Shown piece after piece: positions 25,803-33,487 of a stretch of DNA of 46,096 nt; position 1 is the first letter of the stretch, and the number at the start of each line of letters is the position of its first letter. The notes beneath the pieces were generated by a model that had not been told where the DNA came from, did no database searches, and saw nothing but the letters and a program-made list of their open reading frames with translations. The translations under genes and the position numbers were made by a program. This DNA is from an uncultured Clostridia bacterium (GTDB lineage Bacteria; Bacillota; Clostridia; Oscillospirales; Ruminococcaceae), in NCBI GenBank assembly GCA_947630825.1, contig CANRJA010000015.1, positions 1 to 46,096 on the forward strand, in the 5' to 3' direction.

Positions 25803-26654
25803 ATGAAACTAGGTTTGGTATTAGAGGGCGGAGCAAGCAGGACGGTTTTCTCCTGCGGAGTTATGGACGTTTTGCTTGAGGAAAATATAATTTCTGATAT
25901 GGTTATAGGAACATCTGCTGGAATAGCTTTCGGAGCATCATACGCGTCTTTGCAAAGGGAAAGGAATATGCATCTTGCCGCTGAGTTTATGGGTGATAAA
26001 AGATATATGGGTATACGGCATCTATTAAACCCAAAAAATAAAAGCTATTACAATATGCAGTTTGTATACGACGACATTCCAAATATTCATCTGCCGTTTG
26101 ACTGGAATGCGTTTCAGAACTTTAAAGGGGACGTCATAGGCGTTTGCACAAATGTTAAAACAGGCAAAGCGGAGTATCTTCCTGTTTCAAGAACAGACAG
26201 AACTTTACCTGTTTTAAGGGCAAGCTGTGCGCTTCCGATTTTGTTTCCCTTTATCAGAATTGACGGCAAGGACTATCTCGACGGAGGAATATCCGATTCA
26301 ATACCTTATAATTATGCTTTAGAGCAGGGCTGTGATAAGGTTATTGTTGTACTTACCCGTGAAAGAGGTTATGTAAAGCACACCGGAAAAAGCGTTAAGT
26401 TGGCAGAGAAAATATACAAAAAATATCCCGAGCTTGTAAAAGCTTTGGAGGGCAGAGCGGATTGCTACAACAACCAAATAAAAGAATTGCGTGCTTTAGA
26501 ACGTGACGGCAAGGCGTTTGTTATTGAGCCGATTACAACAATGGGTGTAAAGAGAACAGAGGGCAGACCTGAAAAACTTTTGCCCTTGTATCATCACGGA
26601 GTAAGCGTTGCTAAGGAAAATATTGACGCTTTAAAAAGTTATCTGGGTGTGTAG
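25803..26654 (+). CDS. Patatin-like phospholipase (YjjU-like family)
   Basis: This is a 283-residue cytoplasmic acyl hydrolase. The oxyanion-hole segment EGGASR (8-13), the nucleophile elbow GTSAG with Ser38 and the catalytic Asp160 in DGGISDS form a complete Ser-Asp dyad. The length and C-terminal helical part fit the bacterial YjjU-like patatins, which lack secretion signals. The substrate is unknown, probably phospholipid or acyl ester. The start at ATG 25803 follows TTGGGGTG. Its stop codon lies inside the SD of the next gene, which suggests translational coupling. Confidence 0.88.
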   Translation: MKLGLVLEGGASRTVFSCGVMDVLLEENIISDMVIGTSAGIAFGASYASLQRERNMHLAAEFMGDKRYMGIRHLLNPKNKSYYNMQFVYDDIPNIHLPFDWNAFQNFKGDVIGVCTNVKTGKAEYLPVSRTDRTLPVLRASCALPILFPFIRIDGKDYLDGGISDSIPYNYALEQGCDKVIVVLTRERGYVKHTGKSVKLAEKIYKKYPELVKALEGRADCYNNQIKELRALERDGKAFVIEPITTMGVKRTEGRPEKLLPLYHHGVSVAKENIDALKSYLGV

Positions 26655-26664
26655 AGGAGAAAAT

Positions 26665-27510
26665 ATGATTTTTAAAATTATTGTCTGTATACTTATTATA
26701 GCGTTGATAGTATTTGTTATAATTGAAAACAGGCTTTACGATATAACAAAGTTAAATCTTAAAGTAAAGGGGCTTCCCGAAGGCTTTGAAGGGGTAAGGA
26801 TAGCACATCTTTCCGATTTGCACTTAAAGTCTTCTCAGGGTTATGACTACAGGATAATTTCAATGACTCGCAGGCTTGAACCTGATTATATTTTTCTGAC
26901 AGGCGATCTTATTACAAGAAATCAGACTGAATTAAAAAAGCAAAAGGAATTTATAAAGTATTTAAGTGAAATCGCACCGGTGTATTTTGTTTTCGGCAAT
27001 CACGAAAATGACGCTGACGATGAAGTGAAAAAAGAGCTTTTGACATTTCCGTTTACTGTTTTAAACAATGATTGCGTCAGTCTTGAACGCGGCGACGACA
27101 GAGTTTGTTTGTATGGAGCCAATATATCTTCTAAATACTATCTTGGTGAAAATTTCGACTATAAGAACATTCCCTATTTGTCAAAAAATGAACTAACAGA
27201 GCTTATTGGTGAAAAGAAAAAAACGTTTAATATTTTGCTTTCTCACAATCCTAAGTTTCTTAATTCCTATTCTGAGTGGGGCGCTGATTTAGTATTTTCG
27301 GGGCACGTTCACGGCGGAGCTGTAAGGCTTTTCGGAAAAGGTTTATTTTCTCCTGAAAGAAAACTGTTCCCTACATACACGGAGGGAGTTTACAAAAGCG
27401 GAGAAACGCAGATGATTGTATCAAGAGGTCTGAGGAAATTCAGGCTGTTTAATCATAGGGAAGTTATACTTTGTATGCTAACTAGGGGCAAGACCGACAA
27501 GCCAGTGTAG
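26665..27510 (+). CDS. Membrane-anchored calcineurin-like metallophosphoesterase (YkuE/YaeI-like)
   Basis: This 281-residue protein has one N-terminal membrane helix (about 3-22) and a two-metal phosphoesterase domain with all five motifs: LSDLH, TGDLI, GNHEN, a later SHNP histidine and GHVHGG. Relatives in this family act on lipid-linked or envelope phosphates such as UDP-diacylglucosamine, but the substrate here is not shown. ATG 26665 follows GAGGAG, part of which overlaps the patatin stop. The coupling with a lipase suggests a joint role in membrane lipid turnover, which is inference. Confidence 0.87.
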   Translation: MIFKIIVCILIIALIVFVIIENRLYDITKLNLKVKGLPEGFEGVRIAHLSDLHLKSSQGYDYRIISMTRRLEPDYIFLTGDLITRNQTELKKQKEFIKYLSEIAPVYFVFGNHENDADDEVKKELLTFPFTVLNNDCVSLERGDDRVCLYGANISSKYYLGENFDYKNIPYLSKNELTELIGEKKKTFNILLSHNPKFLNSYSEWGADLVFSGHVHGGAVRLFGKGLFSPERKLFPTYTEGVYKSGETQMIVSRGLRKFRLFNHREVILCMLTRGKTDKPV

Positions 27511-27535
27511 GCTTGATAAATTAATAAATACAAAA

Positions 27536-27575
27536 AATCCGGATATCTTTTTGATATTCGGATTAGTTTTTTTGT
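27536..27575. terminator. Bidirectional terminator
   Basis: AATCCGGATATC (27536-27547) pairs with GATATTCGGATT (27553-27564) with one G-U, flanked by a T-run on the + strand and an A-run on its 5' side. It serves the convergent phosphoesterase and XRE genes and overlaps the XRE stop codon. Confidence 0.8.
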
Positions 27576-27793
27576 ATTTTATTTTCTTTTTTTGAGAATT
27601 CTTTACCTGTTATGAGGAAATCTATTGATTTGTTAAAATATCGGGACATCTTTATAAGCATATCAAGGCTTGGCTCCCGTCTGCCGTTTTCGTAGTGGGA
27701 AAGGGCTTCACGAGTGATGTTCAAATCAAAAGCCACCTGTTGTTGGCTTAAATGACGGGCTTTTCTTACAAGCCGTAGTCCCTGCATACACAT
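27563..27793 (-). CDS. XRE-family helix-turn-helix regulator
   Basis: This 76-residue single-domain DNA-binding protein has a Cro/CI-type fold: QQQVAFDLNITREALSHYE forms the helix-turn-helix, followed by NGRREPSLDMLIKMSRYFNKSIDFLI, the usual XRE continuation. No sensor domain is present. ATG 27793 follows GGAG at eight bases; a second ATG lies two codons in. It is divergent from the LRR surface-protein gene, and the shared region contains three dyads (27852-27917), so it is the obvious candidate regulator of that gene and perhaps of itself. Confidence 0.88.
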   Translation of the reverse strand: MCMQGLRLVRKARHLSQQQVAFDLNITREALSHYENGRREPSLDMLIKMSRYFNKSIDFLITGKEFSKKENKIQKN

Positions 27794-27842
27794 AACCGTT
27801 TCTCCGTTAACTTACATTTTTCAAACTTTTTTAAAAATTCTC

Positions 27843-27871
27843 TTGACATTATTGTAACATTCTGTTACAAT
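27843..27871 (+). promoter_or_regulatory. Sigma-A promoter of the LRR surface-protein gene
   Basis: Consensus TTGACA (27843-27848), a 17 bp spacer and TACAAT (27866-27871) predict a start near 27878. The first dyad covers the spacer and most of the -10 box. Confidence 0.8.
27852..27870. promoter_or_regulatory. Operator-like palindrome 1
   Basis: TTGTAACATTCTGTTACAA is a perfect dyad (8 bp arms, 3 bp centre) lying in the promoter spacer and -10. Binding here would block RNA polymerase. Confidence 0.7.
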
Positions 27872-27876
27872 ATTTA

Positions 27877-27893
27877 TGTTACGTTTTGTAACA
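27877..27893. promoter_or_regulatory. Operator-like palindrome 2
   Basis: TGTTAC-GTTTT-GTAACA carries the same half-site as palindrome 1 and lies at the predicted transcription start, centred about 24 bp downstream of the first. Confidence 0.65.
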
Positions 27894-27903
27894 ATTTATA
27901 AAT

Positions 27904-27917
27904 TTACAATATTGTAA
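27904..27917. promoter_or_regulatory. Operator-like palindrome 3
   Basis: TTACAATATTGTAA is a perfect 14 bp palindrome with a related half-site. In addition GTAAGTTAA (27914-27922) is the inverse of TTAACTTAC (27807-27815), close to the XRE start codon. Confidence 0.5.
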
Positions 27918-27939
27918 GTTAATTCTGGGAGGAATTTCA

Positions 27940-29646
27940 ATGACAAAAAGGTTTTTTAGTATTTTTACTACATTAATTATGGTTATTAGTTTGACAGGAG
28001 TGTTGCCTGCGGTTGATGTAGCAGCGGAGACCTATAGCGGTTCATGCGGTGTTAATGTAGCTTGGTCACTTGATACAAGCACAGGTATACTCAAGATTTC
28101 AGGAACTGGTGATATGGACAACTTTTATTATGGTAATTCTTATTGGTATAACTTCCTTGAATATATTACAAAAATTGAAATTCAAAGCGGAGTAACAAAC
28201 ATTGGAGATTATGCGTTTTATGAGTGTACAAGTTTAACAAGTATAACAATACCAAATAGCGTGACAAGCATTGGAGATGGCGCATTTAGTGGATTTACAA
28301 GCATTAGTGGATGTACCAGTTTAACAAGCGTAACAATACCAAATAGTGTAACAAGCATTGGAGATAGTGCGTTTGAATATTGTGAAAGTTTAACAAGCGT
28401 AACAATACCAAATAGCGTGACAAGCATTGGAAGTGGTGCGTTTTCTGGAACACCTTGGCTTGAAAATAAACAAAAAGAAAATCCTTTAGTTATTGTTAAT
28501 GAAATACTTATAGATGGACAAACATGCAGTGGAGATGTTATAATACCGGAAAAAGTAACAAGCATTGTAGGGAGTGCATTTGCGGGTTGTGAAAGTTTAA
28601 CAAGTATAACTATACCAAACAGTGTAACAAGCATTGTAGGGGGTGCATTTGCGGGTTGCAAAAGTTTAACAAGCATAACAATACCAAATAGTGTAATAAG
28701 TATTGGAGATAGTGCGTTTGCATCTTGTAGTTTAACAAGTGTAACAATACCAAACAGTGTAACAAGCATTGGAGATAATTTGTTTGAATCTTGTTACATT
28801 TTAGCAAGTGCAATTATAGGAAATAGTGTAACAAGTATTGGAGATAATGCGTTTTTTAGATGTACCAGTTTAAAAAGCATAACAATACCAAACAGCGTAA
28901 CAAGTATTGGAAGAGATGCGTTTTATGGCTGTAAGAGTTTAATAAGTATAACAATACCTAATAGCGTAACTAGTATTGAAAATGATGCCTTTCAAAATTG
29001 TGACAGTTTAACAAGTGTAACTATACCGGAAAGTGTGACATATATAGGTAGTTATGTTTTTGGATATTATCAAGATGATTATAAGAGTAATTACGTAAAA
29101 ACAAAAAACTTTAAAATATATTGTTATGCAGGTACAGAAGGAGAAGCATATGCTAAGTACAACGAATTTGATTATGAACTTTTAGATGGTTCAACCACAC
29201 CCAACAACCCAAGCAATCCGTCCGACTCATCAAATCCATCAGGCAGTGGTCAGTTACAGCCGTCTAACTCAGGTTCTAGCCAACCTACGTCGGCACAGCC
29301 TGCTACTAACACTCCGACAACGGTAGCACCAAAGGTAACACCGCCGACCGCAACAACAGTTACAAAGCCTGTAAAGGTTAAGAGCGTTAATCTAAAGGCA
29401 AAGAAAAAGAAATTAAATGTTTCTTGGAAAAAGGTAAGCGGAGCGACAGGCTATGAAGTAATGTATGCTAAAAATAATAAATTCACTAAGGGCAAGAAAA
29501 CGGTTAAGGTAAAGAAAAACAAGGTAACTCTTAAAAGACTGAAATCAAACAAAAAGTATTTTGTTAAGGTAAGGGCATACAAAAAAGCTAACGGCAATAC
29601 AAGTTACGGTAAATGGAGCAAGGTTGTAAAGAAAAAAGTACGATAG
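27940..29646 (+). CDS. Secreted BspA-like leucine-rich-repeat protein with C-terminal FN3 domain
   Basis: This 568-residue protein has a signal peptide (about 1-30, ending VAAE), a short conserved segment ([24 protein letters not shown]), then about ten LRR_5/BspA repeats of 22-23 residues with the pattern [19 protein letters not shown] (about 80-370). A Pro/Ser/Thr linker (about 400-465) leads to a Lys-rich fibronectin type III domain (about 475-568). No LPXTG-type motif or membrane tail is seen, so it is released or held by charge. BspA-like LRRs bind host or microbial surfaces. ATG follows GGGAGGAA. The dyads upstream suggest repression by the adjacent XRE regulator. Confidence 0.9.
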   Translation: MTKRFFSIFTTLIMVISLTGVLPAVDVAAETYSGSCGVNVAWSLDTSTGILKISGTGDMDNFYYGNSYWYNFLEYITKIEIQSGVTNIGDYAFYECTSLTSITIPNSVTSIGDGAFSGFTSISGCTSLTSVTIPNSVTSIGDSAFEYCESLTSVTIPNSVTSIGSGAFSGTPWLENKQKENPLVIVNEILIDGQTCSGDVIIPEKVTSIVGSAFAGCESLTSITIPNSVTSIVGGAFAGCKSLTSITIPNSVISIGDSAFASCSLTSVTIPNSVTSIGDNLFESCYILASAIIGNSVTSIGDNAFFRCTSLKSITIPNSVTSIGRDAFYGCKSLISITIPNSVTSIENDAFQNCDSLTSVTIPESVTYIGSYVFGYYQDDYKSNYVKTKNFKIYCYAGTEGEAYAKYNEFDYELLDGSTTPNNPSNPSDSSNPSGSGQLQPSNSGSSQPTSAQPATNTPTTVAPKVTPPTATTVTKPVKVKSVNLKAKKKKLNVSWKKVSGATGYEVMYAKNNKFTKGKKTVKVKKNKVTLKRLKSNKKYFVKVRAYKKANGNTSYGKWSKVVKKKVR

Positions 29647-29650
29647 ATAC

Positions 29651-29687
29651 AAAAGCGTTCGGAAAAATCCGAACGCTTTTGTTTTGT
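29651..29687 (+). terminator. Intrinsic terminator after the LRR gene
   Basis: AAAAGCGTTCGGA (29651-29663) pairs perfectly with TCCGAACGCTTTT (29668-29680) around AAAA, followed by GTTTTGT. Confidence 0.88.
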
Positions 29688-29739
29688 ATAAGCATTAACA
29701 TTAAATTAAGTTTTTGCATATTATAAATTGTAATTTATA

Positions 29740-30246
29740 TCAAGGCATAATCATCTTTTCTCGGCGCTTTTCCAAATCAACGTGAGAACACATAATCCCT
29801 GCGTTGGTAATATCAATAAATGCATAGCTTGGAGGATTGCCGTCACGAGGCTGAGAAGCGCTGCCCGGATTGAGTATGTGAACACCATCAACATAATTAT
29901 AATATCTGCAATGCGTATGTCCAAAGCATACGATATGGGCGTTGTTTTCCTTTGCAAGATAGTATAGATTGTCGGTTGAGTATTTTACGTTGTACCTGTG
30001 ACCGTGAGTGTATATGACTTTGACGTTTTTATAACTATAGGTTCCAAGTATAGGAGAATCATCTGAAAAATCGCAGTTTCCTTTAACGCTTAATATGCGT
30101 TTGTTTGGGTAAAGGTCTTTTATGTCTCTAAGCTCACTTTCGCCGTCTCCGAGAAATATAAAAACAGATGCGTCCTGATTTGCGTCAATAATTTGTTTCA
30201 TTACTCGGAAATTTCGGTGCGTATCGGAAAAAACGATAATTCTCAA
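29740..30246 (-). CDS. YfcE/MJ0936-type metallophosphodiesterase
   Basis: This 168-residue cytoplasmic phosphodiesterase has the compact calcineurin fold: FSDTH, LGDGE, GNCD, THGH and GHTH are the metal ligands, and NPGSAS is typical of the YfcE family. Members hydrolyse model phosphodiesters; the natural substrate is unknown. The start is TTG 30246, nine bases after a strong AGGAGG, with no better ATG nearby. It is transcribed alone and converges on the LRR gene. Confidence 0.88.
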   Translation of the reverse strand: MRIIVFSDTHRNFRVMKQIIDANQDASVFIFLGDGESELRDIKDLYPNKRILSVKGNCDFSDDSPILGTYSYKNVKVIYTHGHRYNVKYSTDNLYYLAKENNAHIVCFGHTHCRYYNYVDGVHILNPGSASQPRDGNPPSYAFIDITNAGIMCSHVDLEKRREKMIMP

Positions 30247-30380
30247 GGGTTAAATCCTCCTTTGATGAGGTCTATTTTGCTAAATTATATCATAAATATT
30301 ATTGAATTATATTAATTATCTTTTAATTAAATAGTATAGAGAAAAGATTTGTGTTTAAATATGAAACGGAGGCTTATAAT

Positions 30381-30617
30381 ATGAAAATAAATAAAAATCA
30401 ATACAGCGGACTTTTAAACCTTGCGAGCAAAAAGCTGGGTACAACGCCTGAGATGCTTCAAAAGCAGCTTGAAAGCGGGAAATTTGACAAAGCGCTTGCA
30501 GATATGAACCCAACCGACAGCAAAAGGCTGAAAGAAGCATTGTCTAACCCAAAGGTTGCAGAGAAAATACTTTCCACACCTCAGGCTCAGGAGATTTACA
30601 AAAAGCTGACGAAGTAA
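30381..30617 (+). CDS. Conserved-looking 78-residue protein, first of a three-gene cassette
   Basis: The function is not recognised. The protein is small, helical and highly charged (GLLNLASKKLGTTPEMLQ, MNPTDSKRLKEALSNPKVAEKI), without a signal peptide or membrane segment. The chosen ATG 30381 follows GGAGG; an in-frame extension to 30351 lacks an SD. It is followed after 42 bp by a gene with an equally strong SD and then by an overlapping third gene, and a single terminator closes the set, so the three probably act together. Confidence 0.7.
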   Translation: MKINKNQYSGLLNLASKKLGTTPEMLQKQLESGKFDKALADMNPTDSKRLKEALSNPKVAEKILSTPQAQEIYKKLTK

Positions 30618-30659
30618 GTAAAATTGCAGTAATGATTTCCACAGATCGGAGGCGATGAA

Positions 30660-31202
30660 ATGGATGAGCTTATGCAAAAGCTGCAAAGTGTGTTAAACGA
30701 TGAGGAGAGTATGAATCAGATCCGCCAGCTTGCGTCTATGTTCGGCGGAGAAAACAATGATAATAATAATTCATCAAATGCACAGCAGCCGACTTCAAGT
30801 CAACAGAACAATACGGCTGATACAGCATCATCTGCGCCCGATATAAATATGAATGACATTTCAAAGCTTCTGGCGTCTTTAGGGGGAGATAACAGTCAGC
30901 CGAGCAATAATGCTCAGGCGAATGTCAATCAAAACCAGCCTAATATGCTAACACCGCCTAGTAATCAGCAAGCCTCTGACCTGCCTTTTGACATAGGGAA
31001 AATTATGACGCTAGGCAGTATAATTTCAAACGCTTCAAAGGCTGACAAGAATACAGAACTGCTTCTTGCATTAAAGCCTCACCTAAAAGAGGAGAAGCAG
31101 GAAAAGGTAGATAAAGTTATCAAGATATTCAAGCTTATTTCGATTTGGCCCGCAATAAAAGAAAGCGGATTATTAGGGGGTGACCTGTTTGGCATCCTAT
31201 AA
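30660..31202 (+). CDS. Unknown 180-residue protein, second of the cassette
   Basis: The function is not recognised. A short N-terminal helix (MDELMQKLQSVLNDEESMNQ) leads to MFGG, then a long Asn/Gln/Ser-rich disordered stretch (about 35-115). The C-terminal part (about 115-180) is ordered: LLLALKPHLKEEKQEKVDK, then KIFKLISIWPAIKESGLLGG. I have the impression that this ending recurs in clostridial proteins of unknown role, but cannot verify it. SD is CGGAGG. Its 3' end overlaps the start of the next gene. Confidence 0.7.
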   Translation: MDELMQKLQSVLNDEESMNQIRQLASMFGGENNDNNNSSNAQQPTSSQQNNTADTASSAPDINMNDISKLLASLGGDNSQPSNNAQANVNQNQPNMLTPPSNQQASDLPFDIGKIMTLGSIISNASKADKNTELLLALKPHLKEEKQEKVDKVIKIFKLISIWPAIKESGLLGGDLFGIL

Positions 31203-31647
31203 TGTTGACAGAGATTTTGACGCAATGCGTCAGGAGGCTATAGAACGTGTACGGGCAATGCAGAGGCGTTCAAGAGAGATAGTGGCTCCGCAAAACAACA
31301 ATCAACGAGCGGAAACACCTACACAGAATCCCGAACCTGTTCCGCCCATTCCGGAACCAGAGGTGAGTAAAGCAATCAACGAAAACGAAAATACAAACAC
31401 ACCAAACCATAATGCAAATACTGCCCGTAATACAGGCTTTAACAATCAGTCAGGCGCTATAGCGAACATACTGGGAAGCCTTTTCCCGAAAGGCGGCGGA
31501 CAAACTAAAAAAGGTCCGCTTAGCGAGCTTCTTGACGGATTTAACATAAGCGAGGAAAATGCACTTATAGGTATTTTGATATATATTCTTGCAAAAAACG
31601 GAGCAGATGTAAAGCTGCTTTTGGGTCTGGGGTATTTGCTGTTGTAA
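31189..31647 (+). CDS. Unknown 152-residue protein, third of the cassette
   Basis: The function is not recognised. A charged N-terminal helix (DFDAMRQEAIERVRAMQRRS) precedes a Pro/Asn-rich disordered stretch (about 35-100), and the C-terminal 35 residues are hydrophobic, LIGILIYILAKNGADVK followed by LLLGLGYLLL. The most likely start is TTG 31189, eight bases after AGGGGG; GTG 31180 overlaps that SD. The reading frame overlaps the preceding gene by 14 bp, which indicates coupling. Like its neighbour it has ordered ends joined by a disordered middle, as expected for a small scaffold. Confidence 0.68.
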   Translation: MASYNVDRDFDAMRQEAIERVRAMQRRSREIVAPQNNNQRAETPTQNPEPVPPIPEPEVSKAINENENTNTPNHNANTARNTGFNNQSGAIANILGSLFPKGGGQTKKGPLSELLDGFNISEENALIGILIYILAKNGADVKLLLGLGYLLL

Positions 31648-31664
31648 TGATTTTAAACATAAAA

Positions 31665-31701
31665 AAGCACTGCAGTGTATCAAACTGTGGTGCTTAATTT
31701 T
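31665..31701. terminator. Terminator closing the three-gene cassette
   Basis: AAGCACTGCAGT (31665-31676) pairs with ACTGTGGTGCTT (31684-31695) with two G-U pairs, with an A-run before and AATTTTT after. It can serve the convergent lipoprotein gene too. Confidence 0.75.
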
Positions 31702-32387
31702 TATTCGGGGTCGACTATAACATTATCTGAATCAGGGGAGTCTAGACTTAGAATATATCCGTCAGGACGATACCAACGACCAACACAGCGTTCACTATCG
31801 GAAGGAAGCATATAAAATGTTGAGTCATATACAGTTGCCGTTGTGTTTACATAATAATTATTAAATAAATTAAGATAATAGTAATCATAGTAATTCTCTC
31901 TAGATAAATAATTGAACTTGGATACTTCATTCAAAGAAACTATTCTTTCATGATCAGTATAATTTCCTGTACCATCTGTATATACCTCAAACTGATATTC
32001 AATATTTGTTACTATTGTTTCACATGACTGTTCACAAAATTCTATAATCTCTTCATCTGTCATTTTTTCTATTTCACTAACGGTGGTTTTGACAGTATAG
32101 AAAGGGTTATCAGTACTAATGTATTCAGAGACTAGGTTATCCTTAAAGATGATAATATTGTAAATAATATCATCTTTCTCTATAATTTCACTACTTTTTA
32201 CTTCATACAAAATCAAAGTTTTCCCGCTTTTTAAGTATTCACTTAAAGTATAATTATGTGGAGATTCGTCAACAATTTCACTAGCCCCCAAACTGTCATA
32301 ATTTTCATCGTTTTTTGTTTTATTCTCGCACGATGTCATAAATAGCGTTAAAACAAAAATGGTTAATAAAATAATTATTCTTTTCAT
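31701..32387 (-). CDS. Putative lipoprotein of unknown function
   Basis: This 228-residue protein has a signal peptide with lipobox (LFMTSC, Cys about 19), so it should be lipid-anchored on the outer membrane face. The mature part is acidic and Tyr/Asn-rich (SRENYYDYYYLNLF); no domain was recognised. The start is ATG 32387 after AGAGGTG; the in-frame GTG at 32396 is inside this SD. Codons are AT-rich compared with the housekeeping genes. It is divergent from an XRE gene, and its promoter carries a palindrome, so repression by that regulator is likely. Confidence 0.78.
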   Translation of the reverse strand: MKRIIILLTIFVLTLFMTSCENKTKNDENYDSLGASEIVDESPHNYTLSEYLKSGKTLILYEVKSSEIIEKDDIIYNIIIFKDNLVSEYISTDNPFYTVKTTVSEIEKMTDEEIIEFCEQSCETIVTNIEYQFEVYTDGTGNYTDHERIVSLNEVSKFNYLSRENYYDYYYLNLFNNYYVNTTATVYDSTFYMLPSDSERCVGRWYRPDGYILSLDSPDSDNVIVDPE

Positions 32388-32430
32388 AAAAAACACCTCT
32401 TAATCTTAAAATCAGATAAATTATACTATG

Positions 32431-32459
32431 ATTATATCTGATTTTCAGATAAATGTCAA
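32431..32459 (-). promoter_or_regulatory. Consensus promoter of the lipoprotein gene
   Basis: On the minus strand TTGACA (32459-32454), a 17 bp spacer and TATAAT (32436-32431) match the sigma-A consensus exactly. The predicted start is near 32424. Confidence 0.85.
32435..32451. promoter_or_regulatory. Operator-like palindrome in the lipoprotein promoter
   Basis: TATCTGATTTTCAGATA (7 bp arms, 3 bp centre) fills the -35/-10 spacer exactly. A further TCAGATA half-site lies at 32412-32418, just downstream of the predicted start. This is the expected layout for an XRE repressor. Confidence 0.75.
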
Positions 32460-32499
32460 TACATTTTTTAAATTAATGTAGAATTATTATGGTGATAAT

Positions 32500-32727
32500 A
32501 TGATTTATGAAAATATCAGAAATCTTCGTGAGGACAACGATAAAAAACAGCGTGAGTTGGCAGAATATCTTAATGTAAGTCAGAACACGTATAGCCAATA
32601 TGAAACAGGTGTTCTCTCGCTATCGCCTGAAACGCTTATTAAGCTTGCAAATTATTATAATACAAGTATTGATTATCTTCTTGGGCAGACTAACGAGAAA
32701 AAACCTTATAAGAGAATAAAAAAATAA
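32500..32727 (+). CDS. XRE-family helix-turn-helix regulator
   Basis: This 75-residue Cro/CI-type DNA-binding protein reads KKQRELAEYLNVSQNTYSQYE for the helix-turn-helix and SLSPETLIKLANYYNTSIDYLLG for the stabilising helices, the standard architecture of small clostridial XRE proteins. ATG 32500 follows GGTGAT at three bases. It is divergent from the lipoprotein gene, whose promoter contains a 17 bp palindrome, the most probable operator. No sensor domain is present, so any signal must act through another factor or through its abundance. Confidence 0.88.
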   Translation: MIYENIRNLREDNDKKQRELAEYLNVSQNTYSQYETGVLSLSPETLIKLANYYNTSIDYLLGQTNEKKPYKRIKK

Positions 32728-32768
32728 GACGGATTCCTGTTTACGATAAAGGTTCCCGTCTTTTTTTA
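32726..32768 (+). terminator. Probable intrinsic terminator after the XRE gene
   Basis: AAGACGG (32726-32732) pairs with CCGTCTT (32756-32762), followed by a run of T. The loop is long (about 23 bases) with some inner pairing. The rest of the gap to 32958 shows no feature I can name. Confidence 0.6.
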
Positions 32769-32958
32769 TTTATCTGTTTTAGTATAGTGAACAGAATATA
32801 GGCAATAACAGAATATATTCTACTTTATTAACAATAAAATAATGTGTCTTGAGATATAAAAGCACCGTACGGTTCACCGTTGCGATGCCTATTTTTTTCA
32901 TACCACTGTGCGGGTGTTCGTCAAATAAAATTTAAGTAATTGTTACCTTATGCTTGCC

Positions 32959-33348
32959 TTAACTCACACTTATAAAAAAGCTTCTCATTCTCGGTCCGTC
33001 AAACTCGGTGAAATAAATGCCTTGCCATGTTCCCAAAAGTAGACGTCCGTTTCTCACTATAACCGTTACCGAGCTTCCCATAACGCTCGCCTTGAGATGT
33101 GCGGCGCTGTTACCCTCAGAGTGCCTAAATTCCGGACGGTCAGGGTAGGTTTTGTTCAGCGCAAAAAGCAGGTCGGTAACAACATCAGGGTCGCAGTTTT
33201 CGTTTATGGTCATACCTGCGGTCGTGTGAGGATTGAAAACAACGCATATACCGTCCCTTATTCCGCTTTTTGAAACAGCCTCCTGAACCATTCTTGTGAT
33301 GTTATAAAAGTTTTCCTTTTCAGTTTTCAGTGTGTATTCGTAAATCAT
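32959..33348 (-). CDS. yjbQ: YjbQ family protein (UPF0047)
   Basis: This 129-residue protein belongs to the YjbQ/UPF0047 family, for which weak thiamine-phosphate synthase activity has been reported; the physiological role is unsettled. All family signatures are present: NPHTTAGMTINEN, HSEGNSAAHLKASVMG and LGTWQGIYFTEFDGPR, with conserved His and Glu residues that form the metal or phosphate site. ATG follows AAGGAGAG. The promoter is back-to-back with that of yfhO. Confidence 0.92.
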   Translation of the reverse strand: MIYEYTLKTEKENFYNITRMVQEAVSKSGIRDGICVVFNPHTTAGMTINENCDPDVVTDLLFALNKTYPDRPEFRHSEGNSAAHLKASVMGSSVTVIVRNGRLLLGTWQGIYFTEFDGPRMRSFFISVS

Positions 33349-33371
33349 ATTGATCTCTCCTTATTAAATCC

Positions 33372-33400
33372 ATAATAACACATAAGGTCGTATTTTTCAA
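33372..33400 (-). promoter_or_regulatory. Promoter of yjbQ
   Basis: Minus-strand TTGAAA (33400-33395), 17 bp spacer and TATTAT (33377-33372) with a TG extended -10. Confidence 0.65.
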
Positions 33401-33402
33401 TA

Positions 33403-33431
33403 TTGACGTTATTTATTTAAAATAGTATAAT
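33403..33431 (+). promoter_or_regulatory. Promoter of yfhO
   Basis: TTGACG (33403-33408), 17 bp spacer and TATAAT (33426-33431) predict a start near 33438. It excludes an in-frame TTG at 33437 as translation start. Confidence 0.75.
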
Positions 33432-33487
33432 TATTTTTGGAATATATAAAAAGCTATCTAAGAATAAAATTAAGGATGTTAAAGCGT

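Noticed and set aside
28218-28769. Minus-strand ORF of 183 codons inside the LRR gene
   Set aside because: It mirrors the LRR DNA repeats (repeated VTLFGIV) and has no start signals; it is a shadow of the repeats.
28200-29040. CRISPR array
   Set aside because: The 60-70 bp periodicity is in-frame leucine-rich-repeat coding sequence, without constant repeats and unique spacers.
32860-32910. Hairpin with ACCGTACGGT palindrome and T-run
   Set aside because: The 10 bp palindrome and nearby TTTTTTT do not form one continuous stem-plus-tail, and no gene ends there.
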